Origin: JAHHUH01 sp045123075
GTDB lineage: Bacteria > Bacillota > Negativicutes > Acidaminococcales > Acidaminococcaceae
Direction of reading: 5' to 3'
Assembly: GCA_045123075.1 (NCBI GenBank)
Contig: JBGVIJ010000020.1
Coordinates: 1 to 26,517, forward strand
DNA: 26,517 nt
The notes below the pieces were generated by a model. It was not told the origin of the DNA and did not search any database. It was given only the letters and a program-made list of their open reading frames with translations. The translations under genes were made by a program, and so were the position numbers. Below are positions 1-6,634 of the stretch, one piece after another (position 1 is the first letter of the stretch; the number at the start of each line of letters is the position of its first letter).

Positions 1-55
1 ATATTTCATAAATACCTACTTATTTTTGCGCTTCCATTTTTCAAACGGGGCTGAA

Positions 56-445
56 CTAAAAATCAGCAAGTTTTTTTTGTTTATCAAAATAAAATAAAAT
101 GTTAACTTTTTTTTGTTTGTTAAAATAAGAAAAATACACTACTCTATCCACTTTATCGAAACGCTGGAAAGCAAAAAACTTTGCTTCTTTCATATTGCCA
201 AAATTCGCACGCAATTGTTTTTTGAGATTTTCAAATGCTTTTTCATTAAGTTTTGCTTTTAAATTTGCATTAAACCCTGCACTTACTTGCCCAAAAGCAG
301 GTACTGGTTCGCCGTCAATGGAATCCAAAATTTTTTCAGCAACCAGTAATTGTTTACCTAATACTTTATGGTCATCTGCCGCAAAACTTACGGAACAAAC
401 CATCATCATGCAAGATACCATTAACATTACTAAAAACTTTTTCAC
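56..445 (-). CDS. Small secreted protein, DUF3887-like
   Basis: A 129-residue protein with an N-terminal signal peptide: KK at residues 2-3, a hydrophobic core, and likely cleavage after SFA near residue 22. The mature part is about 107 residues, lysine-rich and without cysteine. Its pattern of a helix followed by an FG turn and a beta-rich end ('RVVYFSYF', 'NILFYF') resembles DUF3887-type small secreted domains; that assignment is from memory and uncertain. The start is taken as the GTG at 445 because GGAGGTG (452-458) lies six bases upstream; an in-frame ATG at 460 overlaps that ribosome binding site and is less likely. The Cys at residue 12 does not form a good lipobox, so export by signal peptidase I is favoured. 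It probably acts in the periplasm, but the function is unknown. The IS200 element lies immediately upstream and may have separated it from its original promoter. Confidence 0.7.
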   Translation of the reverse strand: MKKFLVMLMVSCMMMVCSVSFAADDHKVLGKQLLVAEKILDSIDGEPVPAFGQVSAGFNANLKAKLNEKAFENLKKQLRANFGNMKEAKFFAFQRFDKVDRVVYFSYFNKQKKVNILFYFDKQKKLADF

Positions 446-591
446 AAGTAGCACCTCCATCTTGTTTTAGAAATCATGACCACCCGTCAAACGGGTGGTT
501 TGACGACGGGCTATAAGCCCTTAATACTAGCCAGCGCCTCAAGACGCTGGCTTTCTCTTTATTCAAGCCACACTGCACTTTACTCTTTTGC

Positions 592-615
592 CGCCCCTGT
601 CAGGGGCGTTTTTAT
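592..615 (+). terminator. Rho-independent terminator reading on the plus strand, inside the IS
   Basis: CGCCCCTG (592-599) and CAGGGGCG (601-608) form a GC-rich stem followed by TTTTTATT on the plus strand. It sits just beyond the tnpA stop, pointing against the gene. It would stop plus-strand transcripts entering from the left side before they run antisense through tnpA. On the minus strand the hairpin lacks a good U-run. Confidence 0.55.
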
Positions 616-618
616 TAC

Positions 619-1077
619 TTATCTACCCTTAAAAGGGTCTTCGTACTCTCGTACACTTAATTTATCTAATGCCATATCGTGTTTTTCTTGTTCTTCTATG
701 TATTTCTTTATCGTTGCTTCATTAAGTCCCACTGTAGACACATAATACCCTTCTGCCCAGAAATGTCTGTTCCCAAACTTGTACTTTAAATTTGCATGCT
801 TGTCGAACATCATCAATGCAGATTTTCCTTTTAAGTATCCTACAAATGTTGATACTGCAATTTTAGGAGGAATACTTACTAGTAGATGAACATGGTCTGG
901 CATCATATGCCCTTCTATGATTTCCACACCTTTGTACGAGCATAACCTTTTAAAAAATTCTATTAGACTTTCACGATATTGATTAAATATAATTTTTCGT
1001 CTATACTTTGGGGTGAATACGATATGGTACTTGCACAACCATTTTGTATGAGACAATTCATTTGTTTTATTAGCCAT
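619..1077 (-). CDS. tnpA: IS200-type transposase TnpA (HUH/Y1)
   Basis: A 152-residue single-domain Y1 transposase of normal family length. The HUH metal-binding pair is His62-Val-His64 in 'PDHVHLLV'. The nucleophilic tyrosine is Tyr126 in 'IKKYIEEQ', with the helper glutamine four residues later at 130, as expected for IS200/IS605 TnpA. The protein acts as a dimer that cuts and rejoins single-stranded DNA at the hairpin-marked ends, typically on the lagging strand. The reading frame is intact and the catalytic residues are present, so the element could be active. The start codon abuts a long hairpin (1078-1143) that includes the ribosome binding site, implying very low translation. No companion tnpB is present. 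Confidence 0.95.
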   Translation of the reverse strand: MANKTNELSHTKWLCKYHIVFTPKYRRKIIFNQYRESLIEFFKRLCSYKGVEIIEGHMMPDHVHLLVSIPPKIAVSTFVGYLKGKSALMMFDKHANLKYKFGNRHFWAEGYYVSTVGLNEATIKKYIEEQEKHDMALDKLSVREYEDPFKGR

Positions 1078-1143
1078 AATGAGTCATTCCTTTCTTTGCA
1101 ATAGTGACTTGAACACTTGCTATTGTAAAAGGAATGACTCATT
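1078..1143 (-). promoter_or_regulatory. RBS-sequestering hairpin in the tnpA leader
   Basis: The arms at 1078-1093 and 1128-1143 are a perfect 16-bp inverted repeat. Inner pairings (CAATAG 1099-1104 with CTATTG 1120-1125, and AGTG with CACT) extend the stem. On the minus-strand RNA the 3' arm contains the AAAGGA ribosome binding site and ends one base before the ATG at 1077, so the folded leader should block ribosome entry. IS200 of enterobacteria is known to use the same strategy. Confidence 0.8.
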
Positions 1144-1227
1144 TTTTGTATAACAATCAATGCGCACCCGCATAGCGGGTGGTTCTGTGTTTCGCACGCT
1201 ACCGTGCTCAACAGGGTAAACCCACAT

Positions 1228-1257
1228 AATAAGAGGCGGATATAATATCCGCCTCCC
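1228..1257 (-). terminator. Terminator after the autotransporter gene
   Basis: A perfect 11-bp inverted repeat (1233-1243 and 1245-1255, GAGGCGGATAT arm) is followed on the minus strand by TTATTAT. It lies 52 bases after the stop of the autotransporter gene and also shields the IS from read-through. Confidence 0.75.
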
Positions 1258-1306
1258 ATTAAGCTATATTAAATTAACTACTTATAAGCGATTTATACAA
1301 CTATGA

Positions 1307-2878
1307 TTATTTAACCATTTTTGCATGTCTTGCAGCTTGCGCTTTTACAGCAGCTTCTTCTTTAGCTTTCTTTTCAGCCAGAGCTTTTGCTACTTTTGCT
1401 TTCGCAGCTTTTTCTTTTTCAATTTGAGCAATTTTTTCGGGAGATCTATGACCAAACTTCCAAGTAGCACCAACGCCGCCCATGTATTCATCGCCAGCAC
1501 CGGATACGCTCAAGCTTACCATAAAGTCTTTATGCGGATAGTGGAAGAAGCCCAATGCCATACCAGTTTCACCACGATAATGACCAAGGCTCATCGCGAA
1601 TTCAGAAGGAGCTGCCGGGTCATACCCCATAGTACGCAAGTTAGCGATAGCTGCGGACATAGCACCAACTTTATCCAAACGGTCTTCTACTCTATCAATA
1701 CGGTTATCGATACGAGCAACTTCATCACGACGGATTGCAGCTTCAGCATTAATTGCACCTACGGCAGTGCCACCAGCATTAGCTTTCAGTTCATCATCAA
1801 TTTCTTCAACATTACCGAGTTCAGACAATTTGATAGAATCAGCAAGAGCAGGATCGCCAATGGAAACATCATCACCACTAATATATACGGAGTTCAAACC
1901 AACTTTGATGCCACCATCATATACAAATACTTGATTTTTAGAACCTTCATTAAAATAAGTACCCTTATCATCAGCAGTAATATCACGCAATTTACCCTTA
2001 TTCACGTTGATTGCTGCTTCATTAGATTCAATGCTTGCTTTATTTGCTGCAATTGCATCAGCATTATTGTTGATGGCAGCTTTATTAACATTGATTGCTG
2101 CTTCATTAGAAGCGATGCTGTTACCAAGAGCATTGTCTGCTGCTTCACGAGCTGCTGCTTCAGCATCAATGTTTGCTTGCAAAGTATTATCAGACGCAAT
2201 ACGAGCTTCTTCCTCTACTTTAAGAGCATTATCCAAAACACCAATTGCTTGAGTAATGGTAGAACCATCAGCTACATAATTAGAAGCACCTGCGCCTGGA
2301 GTAAAATCTCTGTCTCCGATTGCAGCAGTATTAGCATCAATCTTAGTATCTTGGGCATCATTAACAGCACCAAGAGCAGTAATTGCAGTATTAAGGTTAG
2401 TAATAGAGTTTTTATTGGTATCTATTTGATTTTGTAAGTTTGTATCAGCAGTAGTGCGTGCGGTTTCTTCAGCGGTAATCTTGCCTTCTAATTCAGTTTT
2501 ATCTGCTGCTTTCAGATAATCGGCTTCAATTGCTGCGATATCATTTGCATTTTCAGTAATTTGATTTTGCAATTCAGTTTTATCTGCTGCTTTCAGGTAG
2601 TCGGAGTTGATTGCCGCGATTGCACCACCAACATTAACACCACCAACAGTCAAATCATGTTTAATATTAACAGCATTAAATTCTGCAACGTCGCCAAATA
2701 CACCAGAAACAGTTTGACCAGCAAAAGCAGAATCATCAGTAGGATCAAAAATTACGGAACCAACAGTTACACCATCAAAACTTTGTTCCGCCCAAGCCGG
2801 AGAAGCTGCGTATAACCCAACCATAGTGCTCATGCACAACGCAATTGCTAAAGCTTTCTTATTTGTTCTTTTCAACAT
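1307..2878 (-). CDS. Trimeric autotransporter adhesin with YadA-type anchor
   Basis: A 523-residue surface protein. Residues 1-30 are a signal peptide ending in AWA. Residues about 93-300 form a coiled-coil stalk with a duplicated 'DYLKAADKTEL' motif (93-103 and 120-130, a 27-residue period) and many N/A/I heptad repeats. A short globular or beta segment follows (about 301-360), then a second coiled coil (about 360-405), then the C-terminal YadA-like barrel segment (about 403-476) ending in 'GATWKFG'. Three copies together form a 12-strand outer-membrane barrel through which the stalk is exported; the usual role is adhesion. Unusually, the chain continues 47 residues past the barrel as a Lys/Ala-rich tail with net charge about +8. 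The ATG at 2878 is chosen over the GTG at 2887, because the GTG is part of the AAGGAAGGTG ribosome binding site six bases upstream of the ATG. The gene is monocistronic with its own promoter and terminator. Confidence 0.88.
   Translation of the reverse strand: MLKRTNKKALAIALCMSTMVGLYAASPAWAEQSFDGVTVGSVIFDPTDDSAFAGQTVSGVFGDVAEFNAVNIKHDLTVGGVNVGGAIAAINSDYLKAADKTELQNQITENANDIAAIEADYLKAADKTELEGKITAEETARTTADTNLQNQIDTNKNSITNLNTAITALGAVNDAQDTKIDANTAAIGDRDFTPGAGASNYVADGSTITQAIGVLDNALKVEEEARIASDNTLQANIDAEAAAREAADNALGNSIASNEAAINVNKAAINNNADAIAANKASIESNEAAINVNKGKLRDITADDKGTYFNEGSKNQVFVYDGGIKVGLNSVYISGDDVSIGDPALADSIKLSELGNVEEIDDELKANAGGTAVGAINAEAAIRRDEVARIDNRIDRVEDRLDKVGAMSAAIANLRTMGYDPAAPSEFAMSLGHYRGETGMALGFFHYPHKDFMVSLSVSGAGDEYMGGVGATWKFGHRSPEKIAQIEKEKAAKAKVAKALAEKKAKEEAAVKAQAARHAKMVK
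2490..2596 (-). repeat. Direct repeat encoding the stalk motif
   Basis: A 26-base identical sequence occurs at 2490-2515 and at 2571-2596, exactly 81 bp (27 codons) apart and in frame. It encodes the repeated 'LKAADKTEL' part of the autotransporter stalk. A weaker DNA repeat in the same gene lies near 2021-2045 and 2094-2118. Such repeats can expand or contract the stalk by recombination. Confidence 0.75.
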
Positions 2879-3104
2879 AGTAGTCACCTTCCTTGTTTAC
2901 TGCTCGTTGTTCAATTAAGTTATTAGTTAAATTAAGACAAGGACAATAGTATCTTTTTATGGTGACCACCCCCATGTATACCTTACTTAGTATCAATCAT
3001 CTAGTATCGCGTACAATATTACACTCGTCGTTTAGTTGTCCACGCTACTGTAACCAAGTTTTAGAAACACAAATCTTTTTGTATTTCCATTTAACTCTAT
3101 CGTT

Positions 3105-3113
3105 ATTATACCA
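3105..3113 (-). promoter_or_regulatory. Extended -10 promoter for the autotransporter gene
   Basis: The minus strand reads TGGTATAAT, a perfect TATAAT preceded by the TGn extension. There is no good -35 at the right spacing, which is normal for extended -10 promoters. Transcription would start near 3098, giving a leader of about 220 bases. Confidence 0.55.
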
Positions 3114-3328
3114 CTCTTGTCCCCCCCTACAAGACACTTCGTAGAAATATTCTCTTCTTTCTTACTTCCTGCCCGAAGTGACTTTATGATGTTCGCATAA
3201 ACTGTTACTTCGTCATTCGTTACTGCTTCATCGTTTGTTAGCAATTTGTTAGCAATACTGAGAATTACTTTAGAATCTACTTAAAAAATACAAAAACTAA
3301 TATACAACTAAAACAGTTTCATATAGCA

Positions 3329-3362
3329 CAAAAAGCCCCGCTCTATTCAGAACGGGGCTTAA
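3329..3362 (-). terminator. Terminator after the threonine-synthase-like gene
   Basis: AAGCCCCG (3333-3340) and CGGGGCTT (3353-3360) form an 8-bp GC-rich stem followed on the minus strand by a T-run (CTTTTTG). It lies 25 bases beyond the stop of the upstream gene. Confidence 0.85.
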
Positions 3363-3384
3363 CTAATATCACTCTCTTTAATCA

Positions 3385-4479
3385 TCAATGGTCAGATTTC
3401 AAGCCTGCACCACACATGGTAATGAGACAATCTTCCGCTGTTCCGTACAGTTCACAATAGTGCAAGTACGCTGCGTAGTTTGCTGCGGTAGTATGCTCGC
3501 AGTAAATGCCTTTTTGAGCCAAGGCAGCACGCGCTTCCATAATTTTATCTTCGGGAGCATGTACATATTTAATGTTGTATTTATGAGTAAGACGCAAAAT
3601 TTCTTCCCCACGCATGGGTAAGCCAATAGCGATACCTTCTGCAATTGTGGGAATAGGAGTAACTTTTGCAGGTGTAGCTTCACCACGTTCCGCAGCTTGG
3701 AGGAGAGGGTCACAGTTTTGACTTTGCAAGGCGATAATTTTAGGCATTTCTTCAATAACGCCACTTGCCAATAAATGTTCCAAAGCGTAAATCGCACCTA
3801 AGAACAAGGTACCATTACCAACAGGAATAATGATATGCTTGGGCATACGTTTTAATTGTTCAAACACTTCATAAATATAGGTTTTTGTGCCTTCGTAAAA
3901 GTACGGGTTATAAACGTGGTTAGCATAATAACAACCATCGGTATCTACCTTACCCCTACATACATCTGCGCAATGGTCACGGCTACCAGGAACAACAGTG
4001 CAAGTAGCACCATGAGCACGAATCATATCAATTTTACCGGGAGAAGTTCCTTCCGGAACAAAGATTTCGCATTTGATACCAGCTTTGCCAGCATAAGCAG
4101 CAACACTGTTACCAGCATTACCACTGCTATCTTGCACAACGTAATCAACACCAATAGCTTTACAGTGAGCAATAAGCACAGCAGCGCCACGATCTTTAAA
4201 AGAAAGCGTGGGCATAAAGTAATCCATTTTCAGGAGCACATTTTCATCAAGGCGTACAACGGGAGTCATGCCTTCGCCCAAAGAAATGTCTTTCCAACCA
4301 TCGCCTTCCACTGCCATAAATTTACGATAGCGGAACATGCTCCATTCATCACGGTCAATATCATCTAAAGAAAATTTAGGGGGAACATAATCTAAATTCC
4401 ACAAGCCACCACAATCACATTTTGCTTGGCGAGTGGTAGTAGGCGCTTTCTTACCACATTTAGAACAAATATAATCCAT
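3385..4479 (-). CDS. thrC: Threonine-synthase-like PLP enzyme (fold type II)
   Basis: A 364-residue enzyme of the threonine synthase / serine-threonine dehydratase superfamily. Residues 5-23 hold a short zinc-ribbon-like motif (Cys5, Cys8, Cys21, Cys23), common in ThrC-type proteins. The PLP lysine is Lys95 in 'LSFKDRGA'. The substrate loop is 'SSGNAGNS' (118-125) and the cofactor phosphate loop is 'PVGNGT' (219-224). Threonine synthase converts O-phosphohomoserine to threonine. The SFKDRG motif supports that reaction, but the SSGNAG loop also occurs in serine/threonine dehydratases, and no other threonine-pathway gene is nearby, so the substrate is not settled. The start is supported by AAGGAGGA about seven bases upstream of the ATG. 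It is bounded on both sides by terminators and so is probably transcribed alone. Confidence 0.75.
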   Translation of the reverse strand: MDYICSKCGKKAPTTTRQAKCDCGGLWNLDYVPPKFSLDDIDRDEWSMFRYRKFMAVEGDGWKDISLGEGMTPVVRLDENVLLKMDYFMPTLSFKDRGAAVLIAHCKAIGVDYVVQDSSGNAGNSVAAYAGKAGIKCEIFVPEGTSPGKIDMIRAHGATCTVVPGSRDHCADVCRGKVDTDGCYYANHVYNPYFYEGTKTYIYEVFEQLKRMPKHIIIPVGNGTLFLGAIYALEHLLASGVIEEMPKIIALQSQNCDPLLQAAERGEATPAKVTPIPTIAEGIAIGLPMRGEEILRLTHKYNIKYVHAPEDKIMEARAALAQKGIYCEHTTAANYAAYLHYCELYGTAEDCLITMCGAGLKSDH

Positions 4480-4494
4480 GCTTCTTCCTCCTTA

Positions 4495-4532
4495 TAAAAC
4501 AAGGCTGCCACGCAAATTTGCGAGCAGCCTAT
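4495..4532 (-). terminator. Terminator between the coiled-coil gene and the threonine-synthase-like gene
   Basis: AGGCTGC (4502-4508) and GCAGCCT (4524-4530) enclose a second palindrome, CGCAAATTTGCG, giving a long interrupted hairpin. The minus strand continues TTGTTTTAT. It ends the rsmD-coaD-coiled-coil transcript. Confidence 0.75.
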
Positions 4533-4539
4533 ATTCTAC

Positions 4540-5133
4540 TTATTCTTCTACATCGTCAGCTTGAGCAACTGCTTTTTTACCAACGCTGTTAAGCTTTTGG
4601 ATTTCAAAGAGAACGGAGTCCCTATTAGTTGCCAAAGTTTTCAAATCTTCGCTGAGACGGGTTTCAAAGAATTCCAGCATATTATCAACATATTGCAATG
4701 CTTCCAATTTAGTTACGTTAGCAAAATCTTCAGCTTCTGCTTTAACTTCTTCTTGATAACGCAACGCATTAGCTTTAATTTCTTCAGCAATTGCACTTGC
4801 TTCTTTAACGATTTCTTCTTGTTTAATCATGCGTTCAGCTTCTGCTTCGGCAATCGCTACAATACGTTCAGCTTCTGCTTTTGCTTGTTCAATGATGCGG
4901 TCAGCATCTTCGTAAGCTTTGTTAACAATGCTTTTTTGTTCTTCCAAAACTTGGCTAGCATTGCGCACTTCTTTAGGGATAGCTGCTTTCAACTCGTCCA
5001 AAGCATCTGCCAAATCGTTTGCCTCAATAATAACTTTATCAGTAAGAGGAATACGATTAGCTTCGGTAACTAAATTGTAGATATCCTCAAAAATTCTGTC
5101 CAAGGTCACACTGGTATTGTTACGTTCAATCAT
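4540..5133 (-). CDS. Coiled-coil protein of unknown function (V-ATPase subunit H / DivIVA-like)
   Basis: A 197-residue, highly charged, almost wholly helical protein. Residues about 60-150 are a long coiled coil with runs of 'AEAERI'-type heptads. There is no signal peptide or membrane segment, so it is probably cytoplasmic. Low-complexity similarity to V-type ATPase subunit H or DivIVA is expected from the coiled coil alone and does not prove function. It follows coaD by 21 bases and closes the rsmD-coaD unit, so it is co-transcribed with them. The ATG at 5133 is preferred over the TTG at 5139, since GAGG (5142-5145) is eight bases from the ATG but only two from the TTG. I do not recognise a specific function. 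Confidence 0.75.
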   Translation of the reverse strand: MIERNNTSVTLDRIFEDIYNLVTEANRIPLTDKVIIEANDLADALDELKAAIPKEVRNASQVLEEQKSIVNKAYEDADRIIEQAKAEAERIVAIAEAEAERMIKQEEIVKEASAIAEEIKANALRYQEEVKAEAEDFANVTKLEALQYVDNMLEFFETRLSEDLKTLATNRDSVLFEIQKLNSVGKKAVAQADDVEE

Positions 5134-5154
5134 TTTCAAAACCTCGCTTTTTAA

Positions 5155-5646
5155 TCAACCTTGTTTTGCTGCGATATGTTTACGAATACGTTCTTCAACA
5201 CATTCAGGTACCAAATCTTTCAAAGGACCACCAAACGCCGCCAATTCACGTACGCCGGAAGAACTTACGAAAGAGTATTTTGCATTGGTCATAATGAAAA
5301 CGGTTTCCAGTTTAGGGTCAATTTGTTTAATTAAAAGTGCACGTTGGAATTCGTATTCAAAATCGGTAAACGCACGCAAGCCTCTTACGATAACAGGAGC
5401 ATCTTCTTTTACACAAAATTCGTTGAGCAGACCGGAAAAGCTAGTTACACGCACATTAGGAATATGCTTGGTAGCAAGCTTAATCATCTCTACCCTTTCT
5501 TCCATACTGAACATGGATTTATCTTTAGTAGGGTTATAAAACACGCTGATGATAAGCTCATCAAACATAGTACTAGCTCTTTCAAAAATATCAATATGAC
5601 CTCTAGTTACGGGGTCAAAGCTACCGGAACAAACTGCTCTACGCAT
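5155..5646 (-). CDS. coaD: Phosphopantetheine adenylyltransferase
   Basis: The 163-residue length is typical for CoaD, which joins ATP and 4'-phosphopantetheine to give dephospho-CoA, the penultimate step of coenzyme A synthesis in the cytoplasm. The nucleotidyltransferase TxGH motif is Thr14-Arg-Gly-His17 in 'SGSFDPVTRGHIDI'. The family motifs 'VRGLRAFTDFEYE' and the C-terminal 'YSFVSSSGVRELA' are present. A GGAGGT ribosome binding site lies about ten bases upstream of the ATG. It lies 61 bases downstream of rsmD; the rsmD-coaD pair is widely conserved in bacteria. Confidence 0.96.
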   Translation of the reverse strand: MRRAVCSGSFDPVTRGHIDIFERASTMFDELIISVFYNPTKDKSMFSMEERVEMIKLATKHIPNVRVTSFSGLLNEFCVKEDAPVIVRGLRAFTDFEYEFQRALLIKQIDPKLETVFIMTNAKYSFVSSSGVRELAAFGGPLKDLVPECVEERIRKHIAAKQG

Positions 5647-5707
5647 TTGGGTAGACCTCCTAAAAAACTTCTTCAGTATATTTTATCACACAAAAGGAAA
5701 TTTAGCA

Positions 5708-6280
5708 CTAATCTTGTGCGATATTTTCCCTATTGTAATACACAAAATCCACTATGGTTTCGCCGTACTTTTCACTACGCACCAGTTCAAAAGCAGCAGG
5801 CATATCTTCCACTACTTCATGAACAGCACGTTCCACTACAAGATAACCACCGTGGTTTAAGATAGGATAAGTATTCAAAGCGTTGATAATCTTTGCAATC
5901 CATCCTTTGTTATACGGAGGATCACAAAAAGCAAAATCAAAAGTTTTACCTTGTTTATAAAGGCGTTCAATGACATTTACAGCGTTGCCTTTGATGACAT
6001 CGCAGTCTTTAGCAGCCCTGCACTTAGTAATATTTGCTTGCACCAGACGCAAGCTTTCCTTGCTTTCGTCAATAAAAGTAATACCTTCCGCACCACGGCT
6101 CCAGCTTTCCAAACCAAGGTTACCGGTTCCTGCAAAAAGGTCCAATACTTGGGTGCCAATAATCTTACTACCAATAATATTGAAGACAGATTCCTTCACT
6201 CTATCCGCAGTAGGACGCACGTCAAAATTCTTTGGAGTTGTAAGTTGCAAGCCTCTTGCTCGGCCAGTAATAATCCTCAT
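5708..6280 (-). CDS. rsmD: 16S rRNA (guanine966-N2)-methyltransferase RsmD
   Basis: A 190-residue Rossmann-fold methyltransferase that modifies G966 of 16S rRNA with S-adenosylmethionine. The SAM-binding motif I is 'LDLFAGTGNLGLE' (about 46-58) and the catalytic motif IV is 'DPPYNKG'. The N-terminal 'MRIITGRARG' and 'RPTADRVKESVFNI' are family hallmarks. The ATG at 6280 is chosen because homologues begin here and GGGAG lies six bases upstream; the open frame extends to 6325, but those 15 residues do not match the family. A good promoter stands 50 bases upstream, so this is the first gene of the rsmD-coaD-coiled-coil unit. Confidence 0.95.
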   Translation of the reverse strand: MRIITGRARGLQLTTPKNFDVRPTADRVKESVFNIIGSKIIGTQVLDLFAGTGNLGLESWSRGAEGITFIDESKESLRLVQANITKCRAAKDCDVIKGNAVNVIERLYKQGKTFDFAFCDPPYNKGWIAKIINALNTYPILNHGGYLVVERAVHEVVEDMPAAFELVRSEKYGETIVDFVYYNRENIAQD

Positions 6281-6329
6281 TGGGAGCTCCCATCTATTGT
6301 AAAAATGTTGTGAAAAATATTCCAAATGT

Positions 6330-6358
6330 AATTTTAACCGCTAAACTCTTTCTTGACA
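6330..6358 (-). promoter_or_regulatory. Sigma-70-type promoter for rsmD-coaD
   Basis: The minus strand has TTGTCA (6353-6358), a 17-base spacer and TAAAAT (6330-6335), each one base from consensus. It lies just after the rpmF terminator and 50 bases before the rsmD start. Confidence 0.75.
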
Positions 6359-6373
6359 AGTGCAAATATACAG

Positions 6374-6408
6374 CAAAAAGCCCTTGAAGCTAAGCTTCAA
6401 GGGCTCAT
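6374..6408 (-). terminator. Terminator after rpmF
   Basis: A perfect 12-bp inverted repeat (6379-6390 and 6394-6405, AGCCCTTGAAGC arm) with a three-base loop is followed on the minus strand by TTTTTGC. It ends the yceD-rpmF transcript. Confidence 0.92.
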
Positions 6409-6419
6409 TAATTCGTGAA

Positions 6420-6599
6420 TTATTCACCTTTAGCAATGACTTGTTTGCCGTTGTAGTAACCGCATTCAGTGCAAACACGGTGCGGCATTTTCATTTCGTG
6501 ACATTGCGGGCATTCAACCATGCCAGGTACAGTCAGTTTCCAGTTAGCGCGGCGAGAATCGCGACGTGCTTTGGACATTTTTCTCTTAGGTACTGCCAT
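6420..6599 (-). CDS. rpmF: 50S ribosomal protein L32
   Basis: A 59-residue protein. It begins 'MAVPKRKMSKARRDSRR', the conserved basic L32 start, and carries a zinc-ribbon with two CxxC pairs: 'CPQC' near residues 30-33 and 'CTEC' near 43-46. It is a structural protein of the large ribosomal subunit. The ATG is preceded by GGAGGTG nine bases upstream. It follows yceD by 35 bases in the widely conserved yceD-rpmF pair and ends just before a strong terminator. Confidence 0.97.
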   Translation of the reverse strand: MAVPKRKMSKARRDSRRANWKLTVPGMVECPQCHEMKMPHRVCTECGYYNGKQVIAKGE

Positions 6600-6634
6600 T
6601 TCTCAATACACCTCCTCAGTGCTATTAAGTAAAT

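Larger units (their letters stand above)
476..1200 (-). mobile_element. IS200-type insertion sequence (IS200/IS605 family)
   Basis: A single Y1 transposase gene is flanked by noncoding ends, without terminal inverted repeats and without tnpB, which is the IS200 group layout. Both ends carry related subterminal palindromes: ACCACCCG/CGGGTGGT at 479-499 and ACCCGC/GCGGGT at 1166-1180, each followed on the plus strand by GGTT. In this family such hairpins are recognised by TnpA on single-stranded DNA. Further hairpins lie at 508-520, 531-550 and 592-608. A total of roughly 700 bp fits the group. Exact ends cannot be set from one copy, because IS200 elements make no target duplication; the limits given are approximate. 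Confidence 0.8.
2879..3384 (-). other. Autotransporter leader and upstream region, no gene seen
   Basis: About 500 bp without a credible gene. Reading on the minus strand it holds the threonine-synthase-like gene's terminator (3329-3362), AT-rich sequence with short imperfect repeats (two copies of TTGCTAACAAA near 3237-3260), an inverted repeat CACTTCG/CGAAGTG (3135-3141 and 3174-3180), the promoter at 3105-3113, and about 220 bases of untranslated leader. The only long reading frame (3032-3244) starts at TTG without a ribosome binding site and spans the promoter, so it is not called. Confidence 0.5.

Noticed and set aside
479..608. Cluster of short hairpins resembling a CRISPR-like repeat array
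   Set aside because: The palindromes differ in sequence and spacing; they are the structured end of the IS200 element.
963..1259. A 98-codon minus-strand frame over the IS left end
   Set aside because: It spans the palindromes and the adhesin terminator, overlaps tnpA out of frame and lacks a ribosome binding site.
1325..2437. A 370-codon plus-strand frame antisense to the adhesin
   Set aside because: Phe/Ser/Ile-rich shadow of a repetitive Ala/Asn/Asp-rich gene; no start signal.
3032..3244. A 70-codon minus-strand frame upstream of the adhesin
   Set aside because: TTG start without a ribosome binding site, crosses the predicted promoter, and no recognisable family.
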